In this document: positions 1 through 7,058 of the stretch, piece by piece
Layout: the number at the start of each line of letters is the position of its first letter
Position numbering within the stretch: position 1 is the stretch's first letter
Assembly: GCA_002424545.1 (NCBI GenBank)
Contig: DIKL01000113.1
Location: forward strand, 1-14,666
Direction: 5' to 3'
Length of the DNA stretch: 14,666 bases
Origin: Syntrophaceae bacterium UBA5619
Lineage (GTDB): Bacteria > Desulfobacterota > Syntrophia > Syntrophales > UBA5619
Position numbers and translations under genes: made by a program
The notes under the pieces: model-generated
Database searches by the model: none
What the model was told of the DNA's origin: nothing
What the model saw: the letters and a program-made list of their open reading frames with translations, nothing else

Positions 1-2
1 AG

Positions 3-2759
3 ACCGATTTCCCGATGAAGGCCAATCTGGCGAAACGGGAGCCGGAAATGCTGGCCCGCTGGGATCAGATGCGCATCTACGACCGGATCCGCGAGGAAGC
101 GAAGGGGAGAACCCCTTACATCCTTCACGACGGACCGCCCTACGCCAACGGCAGCATCCATCTGGGGACCGCGCTCAACAAGATCATCAAGGACATCCTG
201 ATCAAGGCCAGGAACATGGCCGGCAGGGACAGCGTTTACGTCCCCGGGTGGGACTGTCACGGCCTTCCCATTGAACACCAGGTGGACCGCGAGCTGGGCG
301 ACCAAAAGACCGGGATGTCGCAGGCGCACAAGCGCCGCGTCTGCCGGACCTATGCGGAGAAATATGTCGGGATTCAGCGGGATCAGTTCAAACGGCTCGG
401 GGTTTTCGGCGAATGGGAGAATCCCTATCTCACGATGACGTATGATTACGAGGCGACGACCGTCGAAGAGTTCGGGAAGCTCTATCTCAACGGGAGCGTG
501 TACAAGGGGAAGAAGCCCGTCTACTGGTGCGCTTCCTGTAAGACGGCTCTGGCGGAGGCGGAGGTCGAGTACCAGGACCACACGACGCCGTCGATCTACG
601 TGAAGTTCGCCCTGGTCTCCGAGATCGCCGGGCGGCTGCCGAAGCTTGCAGGGCAGAAGATATCCGTCGTCATCTGGACGACGACCCCTTGGACGATTCC
701 CGCCAACCTGGCGATTGCGCTTCACAGTGAATTTCGTTACGTGGCCGTGAAGGTAAAGGACGAAGTCATCATTCTGGCGAAGGAACTGCTTGACTACTGC
801 CTCGACGCGTTCGGCCTCCGCAAAGAACCCTGCGAGATTCTCGACGAGTTTCCCGGATCGGTTCTCGAGGGGCTCGAATGCCGTCATCCGCTGGTCGGGC
901 GGAAGAGCCTGTTGATCCTGGCTCCGTTCGTCACCCTGGATGCCGGGACCGGTTGCGTGCACATCGCCCCGGGCCACGGTCAGGAGGACTATGAAATCGG
1001 GATGAAGTACGGGCTGGACAATTACGCGCCGGTGGATGACGACGGACGCTTTACCCGCGACGTCCAGGACTTTGCGGGCCAGTTCGTTTTCGACGCCAAC
1101 GGGGCGGTCAACGACAAGCTGGCCGAAGCCGGCGCGCTGCTCGGACAGATGGACATCCAGCACACCTACCCGCACTGTTGGCGCTGCAAGCAGCCGATCA
1201 TCTTCCGCTCGACCGAGCAGTGGTTCATCTCGATGGAGAGAAACGACCTCCGCAAGAAAGCGCTGGCCGCGATCGACGCGGTGAACTGGTTTCCCTCCTG
1301 GGGACGCGACCGGATTTACGGCATGGTCGAGAACCGGCCGGACTGGTGCATCTCCCGGCAGCGGCTCTGGGGCGTTCCGATCACGATGTTCTACTGCACG
1401 GGATGCGATCAGGAACTCATGACGCAGCCGATCCTGGACTATGTCGTCGCGCTGGTGCGCGAGCACGGAGCCGATGTATGGTTCGAGCGGGAGGCCGGAG
1501 AACTGCTGCCCTCGGGGACCCGCTGTCCGAAATGCGGGGGTGGCGAATTCAAGAAGGAGACGAACATCCTCGACGTCTGGTTCGACTCCGGCGTGAGCCA
1601 TGCGGCGGTCCTCGAACACCGGCCGAACCTGGACTCCCCCTGCGACATGTACCTCGAGGGGAACGACCAGCACCGCGGCTGGTTCCACTCCTCGCTGCTG
1701 GAATCGGTGGGGACCCGGGGGCGGGCCCCCTACCGGAACGTCCTGACCCATGGTTTCGTCGTGGACGGCGAGGGGAAGAAGATGTCCAAGTCGGTGGGGA
1801 ACGTCATCAACTCGCAGACGATCATCGACCAGTACGGCGCCGAGATCCTCCGGCTCTGGGTGGCCGCCGCGGATTACACCGAGGACATCCGGATCTCCGA
1901 GGAGATCCTCAAGCGCCTGGTCGAGGCCTACCGGCGGATCCGGAACACCAGCCGGTTCATCCTGGGGAACCTCTACGACTTCGACCCGGCGACGGATGCC
2001 GTGCCCTATGGGGAGATGGAAGAGATGGACCGCTGGATTCTCCACCGTCTGCAGGAGGTGATCCGGCGGGTGCGCGAAGCTTACGAAAATTATCAGTTCC
2101 ACATGGTCTACACGATTCTCTACAATTTCTGCACGGTGGATCTCTCTTCCCTCTACCTGGACGTCCTCAAGGATCGGCTTTACACTTCGAAGGCGGCATC
2201 CAGGGCGCGCCGGTCGGCCCAGACGGCGATGAAGGAGATCCTGGAGAGCATGGTCCAGCTTCTGGCCCCGATCCTTACATTCACCGCGGAGGAGGTGTGG
2301 CTGGCCCTGCCCGCGTGCCCCGGAAAGGTCGAGAGCGTCCACCTGACGCAGCTTCCCGAGGTCAATGCCGCCCTGGTCCAGCCGGAACTGGCCGAGAAAT
2401 GGAATGCGCTCATCACCGTCAAGGGTGAAGTGGCCAAGGCGATCGAGGCGGCCCGACAGAACAAGACCGTCGGCCATTCGCTCGACGCCGCCGTGGCTGT
2501 CGCGGCCCCGGAGAGTCTATGGCCCCTGCTGGAGACCCATGTGGAAGACCTGAGGGCGCTTCTGATCGTCTCCGATCTGTCCGTGGTCGAGGCCGACAAG
2601 ATCGGCGAGCCTTACCGCAGCGCAGAGATTCCCGGGCTTCTGGTCGGCGTGAGCCGTGCGACGGGGGCCAAGTGCAACCGCTGCTGGAATTACAGCGCTA
2701 CGGTGGGTGAAAATGCCGAACACCCGACGATCTGTGCCCGCTGCCTGCAAAATCTGTAA
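3..2759 (+). CDS. ileS: Isoleucyl-tRNA synthetase, 5' end cut by the window
   Basis: Cytoplasmic class I aminoacyl-tRNA synthetase that charges tRNA-Ile and edits misactivated valine. The frame is open to the window edge and reads T-D-F-P before the Met at 15. That matches the usual N-terminal block (about LPKTDFPMKANL), so the Met at 15 is internal and a short N-terminal piece is missing. Numbering from that Met, the HIGH-type motif is HLGT at residues 49-52, the KMSKS motif is at 589-593, and the CP1 editing domain carries WTTTPWTIPANLA and GTGCVHIAPGHGQEDYE. The C-terminus has the zinc finger of bacterial type IleRS, with Cys 887, 890, 907 and 910. The length of 914 residues plus the missing start fits the family (about 930). 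lspA follows after 59 bp on the same strand, a common pairing. Identification is secure. Confidence 0.98.
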   Translation, partial: TDFPMKANLAKREPEMLARWDQMRIYDRIREEAKGRTPYILHDGPPYANGSIHLGTALNKIIKDILIKARNMAGRDSVYVPGWDCHGLPIEHQVDRELGDQKTGMSQAHKRRVCRTYAEKYVGIQRDQFKRLGVFGEWENPYLTMTYDYEATTVEEFGKLYLNGSVYKGKKPVYWCASCKTALAEAEVEYQDHTTPSIYVKFALVSEIAGRLPKLAGQKISVVIWTTTPWTIPANLAIALHSEFRYVAVKVKDEVIILAKELLDYCLDAFGLRKEPCEILDEFPGSVLEGLECRHPLVGRKSLLILAPFVTLDAGTGCVHIAPGHGQEDYEIGMKYGLDNYAPVDDDGRFTRDVQDFAGQFVFDANGAVNDKLAEAGALLGQMDIQHTYPHCWRCKQPIIFRSTEQWFISMERNDLRKKALAAIDAVNWFPSWGRDRIYGMVENRPDWCISRQRLWGVPITMFYCTGCDQELMTQPILDYVVALVREHGADVWFEREAGELLPSGTRCPKCGGGEFKKETNILDVWFDSGVSHAAVLEHRPNLDSPCDMYLEGNDQHRGWFHSSLLESVGTRGRAPYRNVLTHGFVVDGEGKKMSKSVGNVINSQTIIDQYGAEILRLWVAAADYTEDIRISEEILKRLVEAYRRIRNTSRFILGNLYDFDPATDAVPYGEMEEMDRWILHRLQEVIRRVREAYENYQFHMVYTILYNFCTVDLSSLYLDVLKDRLYTSKAASRARRSAQTAMKEILESMVQLLAPILTFTAEEVWLALPACPGKVESVHLTQLPEVNAALVQPELAEKWNALITVKGEVAKAIEAARQNKTVGHSLDAAVAVAAPESLWPLLETHVEDLRALLIVSDLSVVEADKIGEPYRSAEIPGLLVGVSRATGAKCNRCWNYSATVGENAEHPTICARCLQNL

Positions 2760-2818
2760 CAGGATCGTAGGGCGGGCGCCCAACGGGGGTTGCCCGGGAT
2801 GAATGGGACTTTGAAACG

Positions 2819-3322
2819 GTGAGGCCGGTTTTGCAGAAGAAAAACATCCTCTTTTTGGCGGTTGTCGTCCCCGTGGTCCTGCTGGACCAACTGTCGAAGG
2901 CCTGGATCATCGCGATACTCAAGCTCCACGATGGTTTTGCGGTGATCGACGGATTCTTTAACATCGTCCATGTGCGCAACCCCGGCGCCGCCTTCGGTTT
3001 CCTGGCCTCCGCCTCGCCCCTGTTCCGCTCCCTTTTCTTGCTGGCGGTGACCGTGGCGGCGATCCTGCTGATCCTTCACTATCTCCGGCGGACCGCGATC
3101 CACGATCGGTCGCTGGTTGTTTCTTTGGCGTTGATTCTCAGCGGGGCGTTGGGCAATCTCATCGACCGTGTCCGCTTCGGCGAGGTGGTGGATTTTCTCG
3201 ATGTCTATATCGGCGCGCATCATTGGCCGGCCTTCAACGTTGCCGATTCCGCCATTACCGTCGGGGCGATTCTCCTGGCGATGCTGCTGCTGCGGCGCAG
3301 GAATGAAAGGAAGGATGAATAG
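2819..3322 (+). CDS. lspA: Lipoprotein signal peptidase (signal peptidase II)
   Basis: Inner-membrane aspartic protease that cleaves the signal peptide of prolipoproteins after lipidation of the +1 cysteine. The 167-residue product has about four hydrophobic segments. It shows the family blocks DQLSK (23-27), NPGAAFG (54-60), GNLIDR (112-117), VVDF (123-126) and FNVADSAITVG (139-149). Asp125 and Asp143 align with the catalytic aspartates of characterised LspA proteins. The start is taken as GTG at 2819, which gives a short basic N-terminus before the first membrane segment; TTG at 2831 is an alternative. No strong ribosome binding site precedes either, so translation may depend on ileS upstream. 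A substrate-type lipoprotein is encoded later in the window (9102-9824). Confidence 0.97.
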   Translation: MRPVLQKKNILFLAVVVPVVLLDQLSKAWIIAILKLHDGFAVIDGFFNIVHVRNPGAAFGFLASASPLFRSLFLLAVTVAAILLILHYLRRTAIHDRSLVVSLALILSGALGNLIDRVRFGEVVDFLDVYIGAHHWPAFNVADSAITVGAILLAMLLLRRRNERKDE

Positions 3323-3366
3323 GACCGGCGGCACGGGTCTCCCCAGACGCCGTAACCGAGAGGGAA

Positions 3367-3412
3367 GTCCCGAGGCCGTTGTGTCTGCCGCGCAACCGCC
3401 GGGACATATTTT
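3367..3412 (+). terminator. Possible bidirectional stem-loop between convergent lspA and dctM
   Basis: Outer arms GTCCCG (3367-3372) and CGGGAC (3400-3405) are perfectly complementary. Further pairing inside (GC/GC and GTTG/CAAC) is interrupted by a mismatch and a 2-nt bulge. On the plus strand the stem is followed by ATATTTT, a weak T-tract. On the minus strand the following bases (TTCCCTC) give almost no T-tract. It is the only sizeable hairpin in the 98-bp convergent gap, so it may end lspA transcription and possibly dctM transcription. The weak U-run makes this tentative. Confidence 0.4.
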
Positions 3413-3420
3413 CGCAAACC

Positions 3421-4722
3421 CTATTTCATGAATCCCGGCAGAAACAGGGCAATCTGCGGGAATGATATCAAAAGCAACGCCGTCAGCAGCAACGCAATCA
3501 TCATGTTGGCCGCCCCCCGGAAGATCGTCTGGAGCGGAACGTCCCGCGCAACTCCGGCAACGACGTAGACGTTGATCCCCACGGGCGGGGTGATCACCCC
3601 CATCTCCGCGACCAGCACGATCACGACGCCGAACCAGACAGGATCATAGCCGAGGGTGGTGACCACCGGATAGAAGACCGGGATGGTCAGCATGATCATC
3701 GCCAGAGAGTCCATCAGGCAGCCGAGGAATAAATAGACCAGGATGACCAGACCGATGATCACGAAGGACGACAGGGGGAGCCCCGCCACCCATTGACCGA
3801 TTTGCGCCGGGATGGTCGTCACGGCGAGGAAGTGGCCGAAGACGGTTGCGCCGGCGACGATGACCAGGATCATGCAGGAGATTCGAGTCGTTTCGTTCAG
3901 GGAGCGCTTGAAGCCCTGCCAGCTCAGATGGCGTCCGATCAGTGCAATGACAATCGTTCCGAAGACCCCGATGCCGGCGGCTTCGGTCGGCGTGAAGAAA
4001 CCGATGAAAAGTCCTCCCATGACGAGAACGAAAAGCAGAAAGGTTTCGATCAGGCCGGAGAGCGACGCGATCCGCTCCCGGAAGGATGCCCTGGGCGCGG
4101 GGATGCACAGGTCCGGCTTGAGACGGGTCCAGACCACGATGGTGAGGATGAAAAAAACGGTGAGCAGTATTCCGGGCAGGATGCCGGCCATGAAGAGCTT
4201 GCCGACGGACTGCTCCGTCATAATCCCATAGATGATGAAGATCGTGCTCGGTGGGATGAGGATGCCGAGACTGCCGCCGGCGGCAATGACGCCTGTGGCC
4301 AGCGCGGGATCATAACGGTATTTTTTCATTTCCGGCAGCGCGACGGAAGCCATTGTTGCCGCCGTGGCGCTGGTCGAGCCGCAGATTGCCGAAAACCCGG
4401 CGCAGGCCCCGATCGTGGCGATGGCCAGCCCTCCGGGAAGATGCCCCAGAAACTTGTGGGCGGCGTTGAACAGCCGGCCGCTGATTCCCGCGTGGTAGGA
4501 TATCTGCCCCATCAGGACGAACAGCGGGATGACCGTCAGGTTATAGGAACCGAAGACGGAAAAGAAGTCGCGCGCGAGCAGGTTCAGGGAGGCGTCCCAG
4601 GAGGTTAACAGGCCGAAACCGAGGAAGCCGACGATGGTCATGACGAATCCGACGGGGATCCGGGCGAACATCAGAACGATGAGGAGCAGGAAGCCGAGGA
4701 GGCCCGCGGAGATCGGCGTCAT
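3421..4722 (-). CDS. dctM: TRAP transporter large membrane subunit, DctM family
   Basis: Inner-membrane subunit that forms the cation-coupled translocation path of a TRAP uptake system. The product is 433 residues and very hydrophobic, with about 12 membrane segments. It has typical DctM blocks: FSAICGSTSATAATM (110-124), GGSLGILIPPS (149-159), FTPTEAAGIGVFG (243-255) and ITPPVGINVYVV (377-388). The ATG at 4722 is chosen because it begins the conserved hydrophobic N-terminus and overlaps the dctQ stop as ATGA (4722-4719), suggesting translational coupling. A longer frame to 4788 adds 22 Arg/Pro/Ala-rich residues inside dctQ and is unlikely. It is the last gene of dctPQM and ends in TAG, 98 bp from the convergent lspA. 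The substrate cannot be read from this subunit. Confidence 0.96.
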   Translation of the reverse strand: MTPISAGLLGFLLLIVLMFARIPVGFVMTIVGFLGFGLLTSWDASLNLLARDFFSVFGSYNLTVIPLFVLMGQISYHAGISGRLFNAAHKFLGHLPGGLAIATIGACAGFSAICGSTSATAATMASVALPEMKKYRYDPALATGVIAAGGSLGILIPPSTIFIIYGIMTEQSVGKLFMAGILPGILLTVFFILTIVVWTRLKPDLCIPAPRASFRERIASLSGLIETFLLFVLVMGGLFIGFFTPTEAAGIGVFGTIVIALIGRHLSWQGFKRSLNETTRISCMILVIVAGATVFGHFLAVTTIPAQIGQWVAGLPLSSFVIIGLVILVYLFLGCLMDSLAMIMLTIPVFYPVVTTLGYDPVWFGVVIVLVAEMGVITPPVGINVYVVAGVARDVPLQTIFRGAANMMIALLLTALLLISFPQIALFLPGFMK

Positions 4723-5204
4723 GGTTTCACCGTCCGGATGGCGGCGCGCAGGCCGTCGCTCAGCAGGACCAGAACCAGCAGCGCGCATCCGGCCGCGATC
4801 CCGTAAATGAACGGGTGGATCGGCATGGTCAGGGTTACCGAGACCTCCCCGCTCTGTCGCATGTCCGCGGCATAGATCCAGCTCTGCCAGGCGATCAGAC
4901 CGAACAGGGAAGCGCCGATCAGCGAGGCGACGGCATCGAGGCCGAACTGGATGCGCGCGGGCAGCTTTGCCGCCAGGATTTCGACGGCGATATGTCCTTT
5001 TTCCAGCGAGGTCAACGCCAGGGCAAACGAGACGATGAGGGTTCCCAGGAAACCGACGAGTTCATAGGCCCCCGGTATCGGATGACGCAGCAGCCGCAGA
5101 AGGACGTCGGCACAGGTCAGCAGCATCATCGCGACGACCGCGGCGCCGGCCACCGCGTTGAAAAGGCCGCTGACCCGGACGAGTCCTTGATGAATATGGA
5201 TCAT
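4719..5204 (-). CDS. dctQ: TRAP transporter small membrane subunit, DctQ family
   Basis: Small integral membrane partner of DctM, needed for uptake through the TRAP system. The product is 161 residues, within the usual DctQ range, with four predicted membrane segments (about residues 15-35, 48-68, 88-108 and 131-151). It has the DctQ-like pattern of a C-A-D-V-L-L-R stretch at the end of the first segment and a GAYELVGF stretch before the second. The ATG at 5204 lies 15 bp after the dctP stop and has only a weak purine-rich ribosome binding site. The stop overlaps the dctM start. DctQ proteins are poorly conserved, so the call rests on position between dctP and dctM together with length and topology. 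Confidence 0.93.
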   Translation of the reverse strand: MIHIHQGLVRVSGLFNAVAGAAVVAMMLLTCADVLLRLLRHPIPGAYELVGFLGTLIVSFALALTSLEKGHIAVEILAAKLPARIQFGLDAVASLIGASLFGLIAWQSWIYAADMRQSGEVSVTLTMPIHPFIYGIAAGCALLVLVLLSDGLRAAIRTVKP

Positions 5205-5219
5205 GACGTTTCTTTTCGG

Positions 5220-6254
5220 TTATTTGTACAGCTTTCCGTATTGGAGGATCAGGTTCTCCACTTCCTTCACCGCCTTGTCGGCGGGCAGCCCTTTGGCTGA
5301 AACATCCTTGATGTAATCGTCCAGGATCGGCCGGACCGCTTTCTTCCACCGGGCGTTTTCCTCCGCGGACAGTGGGACGATTTTGTTCCCCAGACCGAGG
5401 GTGTAGTCGCGTCCTTCCCGGTCGAGCCGGTCCCATACCTTTCCATGGATATCGATCCATTGGGCGCTGACCTCCTCCATAACCTTCCGGACATCGGTGG
5501 GGAGGCTGTTCCACTTTTTGAGGTTCATCACGACGAACATCGCCGTTGTGTAACCGATGCCGGAACAATCCGTCGTCGACTTGATCACATCCGCCTGCTT
5601 CCAGCCCTTCAGGGTTTCGATCGGGGCGAACGTTCCCTCGACGACGCCCTTCTGGAGCGCCTCGTAGGTCTGTCCCTGAGGCATGGCCACCGGCACGGCC
5701 CCCAACGCTTCCGTGACCTTGGCGCTCAACCCCGTGGAGCGTATCTTCATCCCCTTGAGCTGTTCCAACGTGGTGATCGGCTGTTTCGTATGGAGAAGTC
5801 CGGGCCCATGGGCATGGATGTAAAGCAGTTTTACCCCTTCCAGCTCCTTCGGCATGAACTTCTTGAAGAAATCGTTGGCGACATGGGTTGCCACCCGGCC
5901 GTTTGGGTATCCCATCGGCAGATCGAGGACCTCCATGATCGGGAAACGTCCCCGCGTGTAAGCAAAGCAGGACATGCCGATATCGGAGATTCCCTTCAGC
6001 GTTCCGTCGAAACACTGGTCCGCCGGGGTCAGCGCCCCGCCGGCCAGCACGTTGATCTTGACCTGTCCGTTGGTCCTTTTTTCAATTTCCCTCGCCCAGG
6101 CTTCGCCTTCCTTTGCCTGGCCGTGGCTGGCCGGGAAGAAGACACTGTAGGTGAGCTGTGTCGTTGCGGCCCGCACTTCGGAACCGTCTGTCGGTGCGAA
6201 AACGACGGCTGCCATCAGAACCGTCGTGATGATGGTAAGCCATGACTTTTTCAT
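5220..6254 (-). CDS. dctP: TRAP transporter periplasmic substrate-binding protein, DctP family
   Basis: Periplasmic receptor that captures the solute, usually an organic acid, and delivers it to DctQM. The ATG at 6254 is preceded by a good ribosome binding site, AAGGAG (6265-6260). It starts a classical Sec signal peptide: MKK, a hydrophobic core at about residues 6-20, and probable cleavage near residue 29 (VRA/A). The 344 residues have typical DctP blocks: LKGMKIRSTGL at 166-176, whose Arg172 aligns with the ligand-carboxylate-binding arginine region of the family, and TYEALQKGVVEGTFAP at 196-211. The longer frame to 6431 would put 59 residues before the signal peptide and is rejected. It is the first gene of dctP-dctQ-dctM. 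The substrate is undetermined: carboxylates are likely for the family, but nothing nearby specifies one. Confidence 0.96.
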   Translation of the reverse strand: MKKSWLTIITTVLMAAVVFAPTDGSEVRAATTQLTYSVFFPASHGQAKEGEAWAREIEKRTNGQVKINVLAGGALTPADQCFDGTLKGISDIGMSCFAYTRGRFPIMEVLDLPMGYPNGRVATHVANDFFKKFMPKELEGVKLLYIHAHGPGLLHTKQPITTLEQLKGMKIRSTGLSAKVTEALGAVPVAMPQGQTYEALQKGVVEGTFAPIETLKGWKQADVIKSTTDCSGIGYTTAMFVVMNLKKWNSLPTDVRKVMEEVSAQWIDIHGKVWDRLDREGRDYTLGLGNKIVPLSAEENARWKKAVRPILDDYIKDVSAKGLPADKAVKEVENLILQYGKLYK

Positions 6255-6446
6255 AAGTTCTCCTTTTCCGTCAGTTGGATTCGCAATGGGTTCCGCGGAG
6301 CGAACGCCGATTGCATTCAGGTTATGCTTCCCCTTTTCGGGGAAGCAACCGTCGGGACGGTTTTTGCTGCAATATACAGGATAGAACGCGGGTGATCTTT
6401 TGGGAAGGCCTGCTGGACCGTCGGCATCCATAACGGTCAGCAGGCA
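6255..6446 (-). promoter_or_regulatory. Structured 5' leader of the dctPQM operon
   Basis: About 190 nt separate the dctP start from the candidate promoter, and no gene lies in it. On the minus strand it can form a series of stem-loops: 6444-6409 (7 plus 5 bp), 6362-6347 (ACGGTT/AACCGT-type arms, 4-nt loop), 6347-6325 (9 bp, TGCTTCCCC/GGGGAAGCA, loop GAAAA) and 6314-6283 (GCAAT/ATTGC with inner GTTC/GAAC). I see no known riboswitch core in it. It could be a cis-regulatory RNA, a set of protein-binding sites, or only stable secondary structure. Confidence 0.4.
6409..6444. repeat. Strong interrupted inverted repeat upstream of dctP
   Basis: The arms are CCTGCTG-g-ACCGT (6409-6421) and ACGGTCAGCAGG (6433-6444). 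They pair over 12 positions with one bulged base and an 11-bp spacer. The repeat lies just downstream of the candidate dctP -10 element (6453-6458), so its left arm on the minus strand would begin near the transcription start. It may be an operator for a regulator of the TRAP operon or the first stem of the leader RNA. No T-run follows on either strand, so it is not a terminator. Confidence 0.6.
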
Positions 6447-6452
6447 TCAATA

Positions 6453-6481
6453 CATATAGATATCGACGCAGGCAGGGACAA
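6453..6481 (-). promoter_or_regulatory. Candidate sigma-70-type promoter of dctPQM
   Basis: Read on the minus strand: -35 TTGTCC (6481-6476), a 17-bp spacer, and -10 TATATG (6458-6453). Each hexamer matches four of six consensus positions. The predicted start is near 6446. The elements lie downstream of the small gene's terminator (6552-6526) and upstream of dctP, as expected for an independent operon. I looked for a sigma-54 GG-N10-GC site in this region and did not see a convincing one. Confidence 0.35.
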
Positions 6482-6525
6482 AGTCGGATTCGAGCAATAA
6501 CGAATGCATGTTCAATCTTTCTGTG

Positions 6526-6552
6526 AAAAATGAGAACGACGAGCGCTCTCAT
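6526..6552 (-). terminator. Intrinsic terminator of the small membrane protein gene
   Basis: On the minus strand the arms starting ATGAGAGCG (6552) and ending CGTTCTCAT (6530) form a continuous 9-bp stem with one G-T pair and a 5-nt loop. It runs straight into a T-run (6530-6526). It sits 20 bp after the stop of the gene at 6573-6875, so that gene is probably transcribed alone and insulated from dctPQM. Confidence 0.75.
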
Positions 6553-6572
6553 AATGAATTTCGAACATCCTG

Positions 6573-6875
6573 TCAAGGGTTATTTTTTTTCGCCTGTTCC
6601 TTCAACCTTTCGAGTTCTTCCCGGTACTGCTCCGCCTGGGCCTTGACCTGATCGATCTCCTGCTGGGTCTTGTGCATTTTCTCTTCCTGTTTCTGCCGTT
6701 CCTCTTTTGCCCTGTCCTGGATGGCATCGAGACCGACGTAGACCGCGAGAATGCCGCCCATAATCAGGATAATCGGAACGCCGCCCTTCAGGATGATTAT
6801 CAAGTCGTTCCACCACAGAGAAAACCCGATCACCCCCACCACAATCGACACCACACCGCTGATAAGCAGGGCCAT
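6573..6875 (-). CDS. Small membrane protein with C-terminal coiled coil, function unknown
   Basis: Unrecognised 100-residue protein. Residues 3-22 and about 33-50 are hydrophobic membrane segments joined by a short WWND-containing turn. Residues 52-96 are rich in Lys, Glu and Gln with heptad-like spacing and should form a helical coiled coil, probably cytoplasmic. The ATG at 6875 is chosen because AGGAGG lies 8 bp upstream; the TTG at 6881 would sit only 2 bp from that site. Being monocistronic is supported by its own candidate promoter (6982-7009) and a terminator (6526-6552). The neighbouring genes (TRAP transporter, his) give no hint of function. It could be an envelope-associated scaffold or stress protein, but that is a guess. 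Confidence 0.8.
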   Translation of the reverse strand: MALLISGVVSIVVGVIGFSLWWNDLIIILKGGVPIILIMGGILAVYVGLDAIQDRAKEERQKQEEKMHKTQQEIDQVKAQAEQYREELERLKEQAKKNNP

Positions 6876-6919
6876 GGCCAAAACCTCCTGATCCTCCGAC
6901 CGCTCCGCGGGTCTCCGCG

Positions 6920-6975
6920 AAAAAAGTCAGATGGAATTTGAAAAAGCATCCGACCGCAGCGAGATACCACCTGAC
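6920..6975 (-). promoter_or_regulatory. Attenuator-like hairpin in the leader of the small membrane protein gene
   Basis: On the minus strand GTCAGGTGG (6975-6967) can pair with CCATCTGAC (6934-6926). This is a 9-bp stem with one G-T pair and a 32-nt loop, followed at once by six Ts (6925-6920). The geometry is that of an intrinsic terminator, except for the long loop. It lies between the candidate promoter and the start codon at 6875, with no gene upstream on this strand to terminate. Leader attenuation or a small RNA of about 55 nt are possible readings. Confidence 0.4.
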
Positions 6976-6981
6976 TTCTCT

Positions 6982-7009
6982 TTTATCACGGAAAAGGGAG
7001 GCTTGGCAA
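6982..7009 (-). promoter_or_regulatory. Candidate promoter of the small membrane protein gene
   Basis: Read on the minus strand: -35 TTGCCA (7009-7004, five of six consensus positions), a 16-bp spacer, and -10 GATAAA (6987-6982, four of six). The predicted start is near 6975, about 100 bp before the ATG at 6875. It coincides with the first base of the attenuator-like hairpin. Confidence 0.35.
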
Positions 7010-7058
7010 GATGAAACTCTGTCGATCGAAAATCGTTCGCAGAATGACCTTATAAAAC

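Noticed and set aside
159..170. HLGT in place of HIGH in the IleRS active site, considered as a defect
   Set aside because: As I recall, variants with Thr at the fourth position occur in functional bacterial IleRS proteins. All other active-site blocks are intact.
1178..2428. 416-codon open frame on the same strand as ileS in another frame
   Set aside because: It lies entirely inside ileS, is Arg/Gly/Pro-rich and has no motif. It is a by-product of GC-rich codon use.
2799..2822. 7-codon mini-frame whose TGA overlaps the lspA GTG
   Set aside because: A translational-coupling leader is conceivable. There is no convincing ribosome binding site before its ATG, and the frame is too short to judge.
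2690..3334. 214-codon open frame antisense to lspA
   Set aside because: It covers lspA in full. The sense frame has all LspA catalytic motifs, and the antisense product is charged low-complexity sequence.
6500..6572. Sigma-54-type promoter for dctPQM
   Set aside because: TTGCT at a suitable place has no GG at -24 (the sequence there is TGCATT), so the defining dinucleotide is missing.
6901..6919. CGCGG-GTCT-CCGCG hairpin near the small gene start, considered as a terminator
   Set aside because: The neighbouring run is As on the plus strand after the stem, so it has no correctly placed T-run on either strand.
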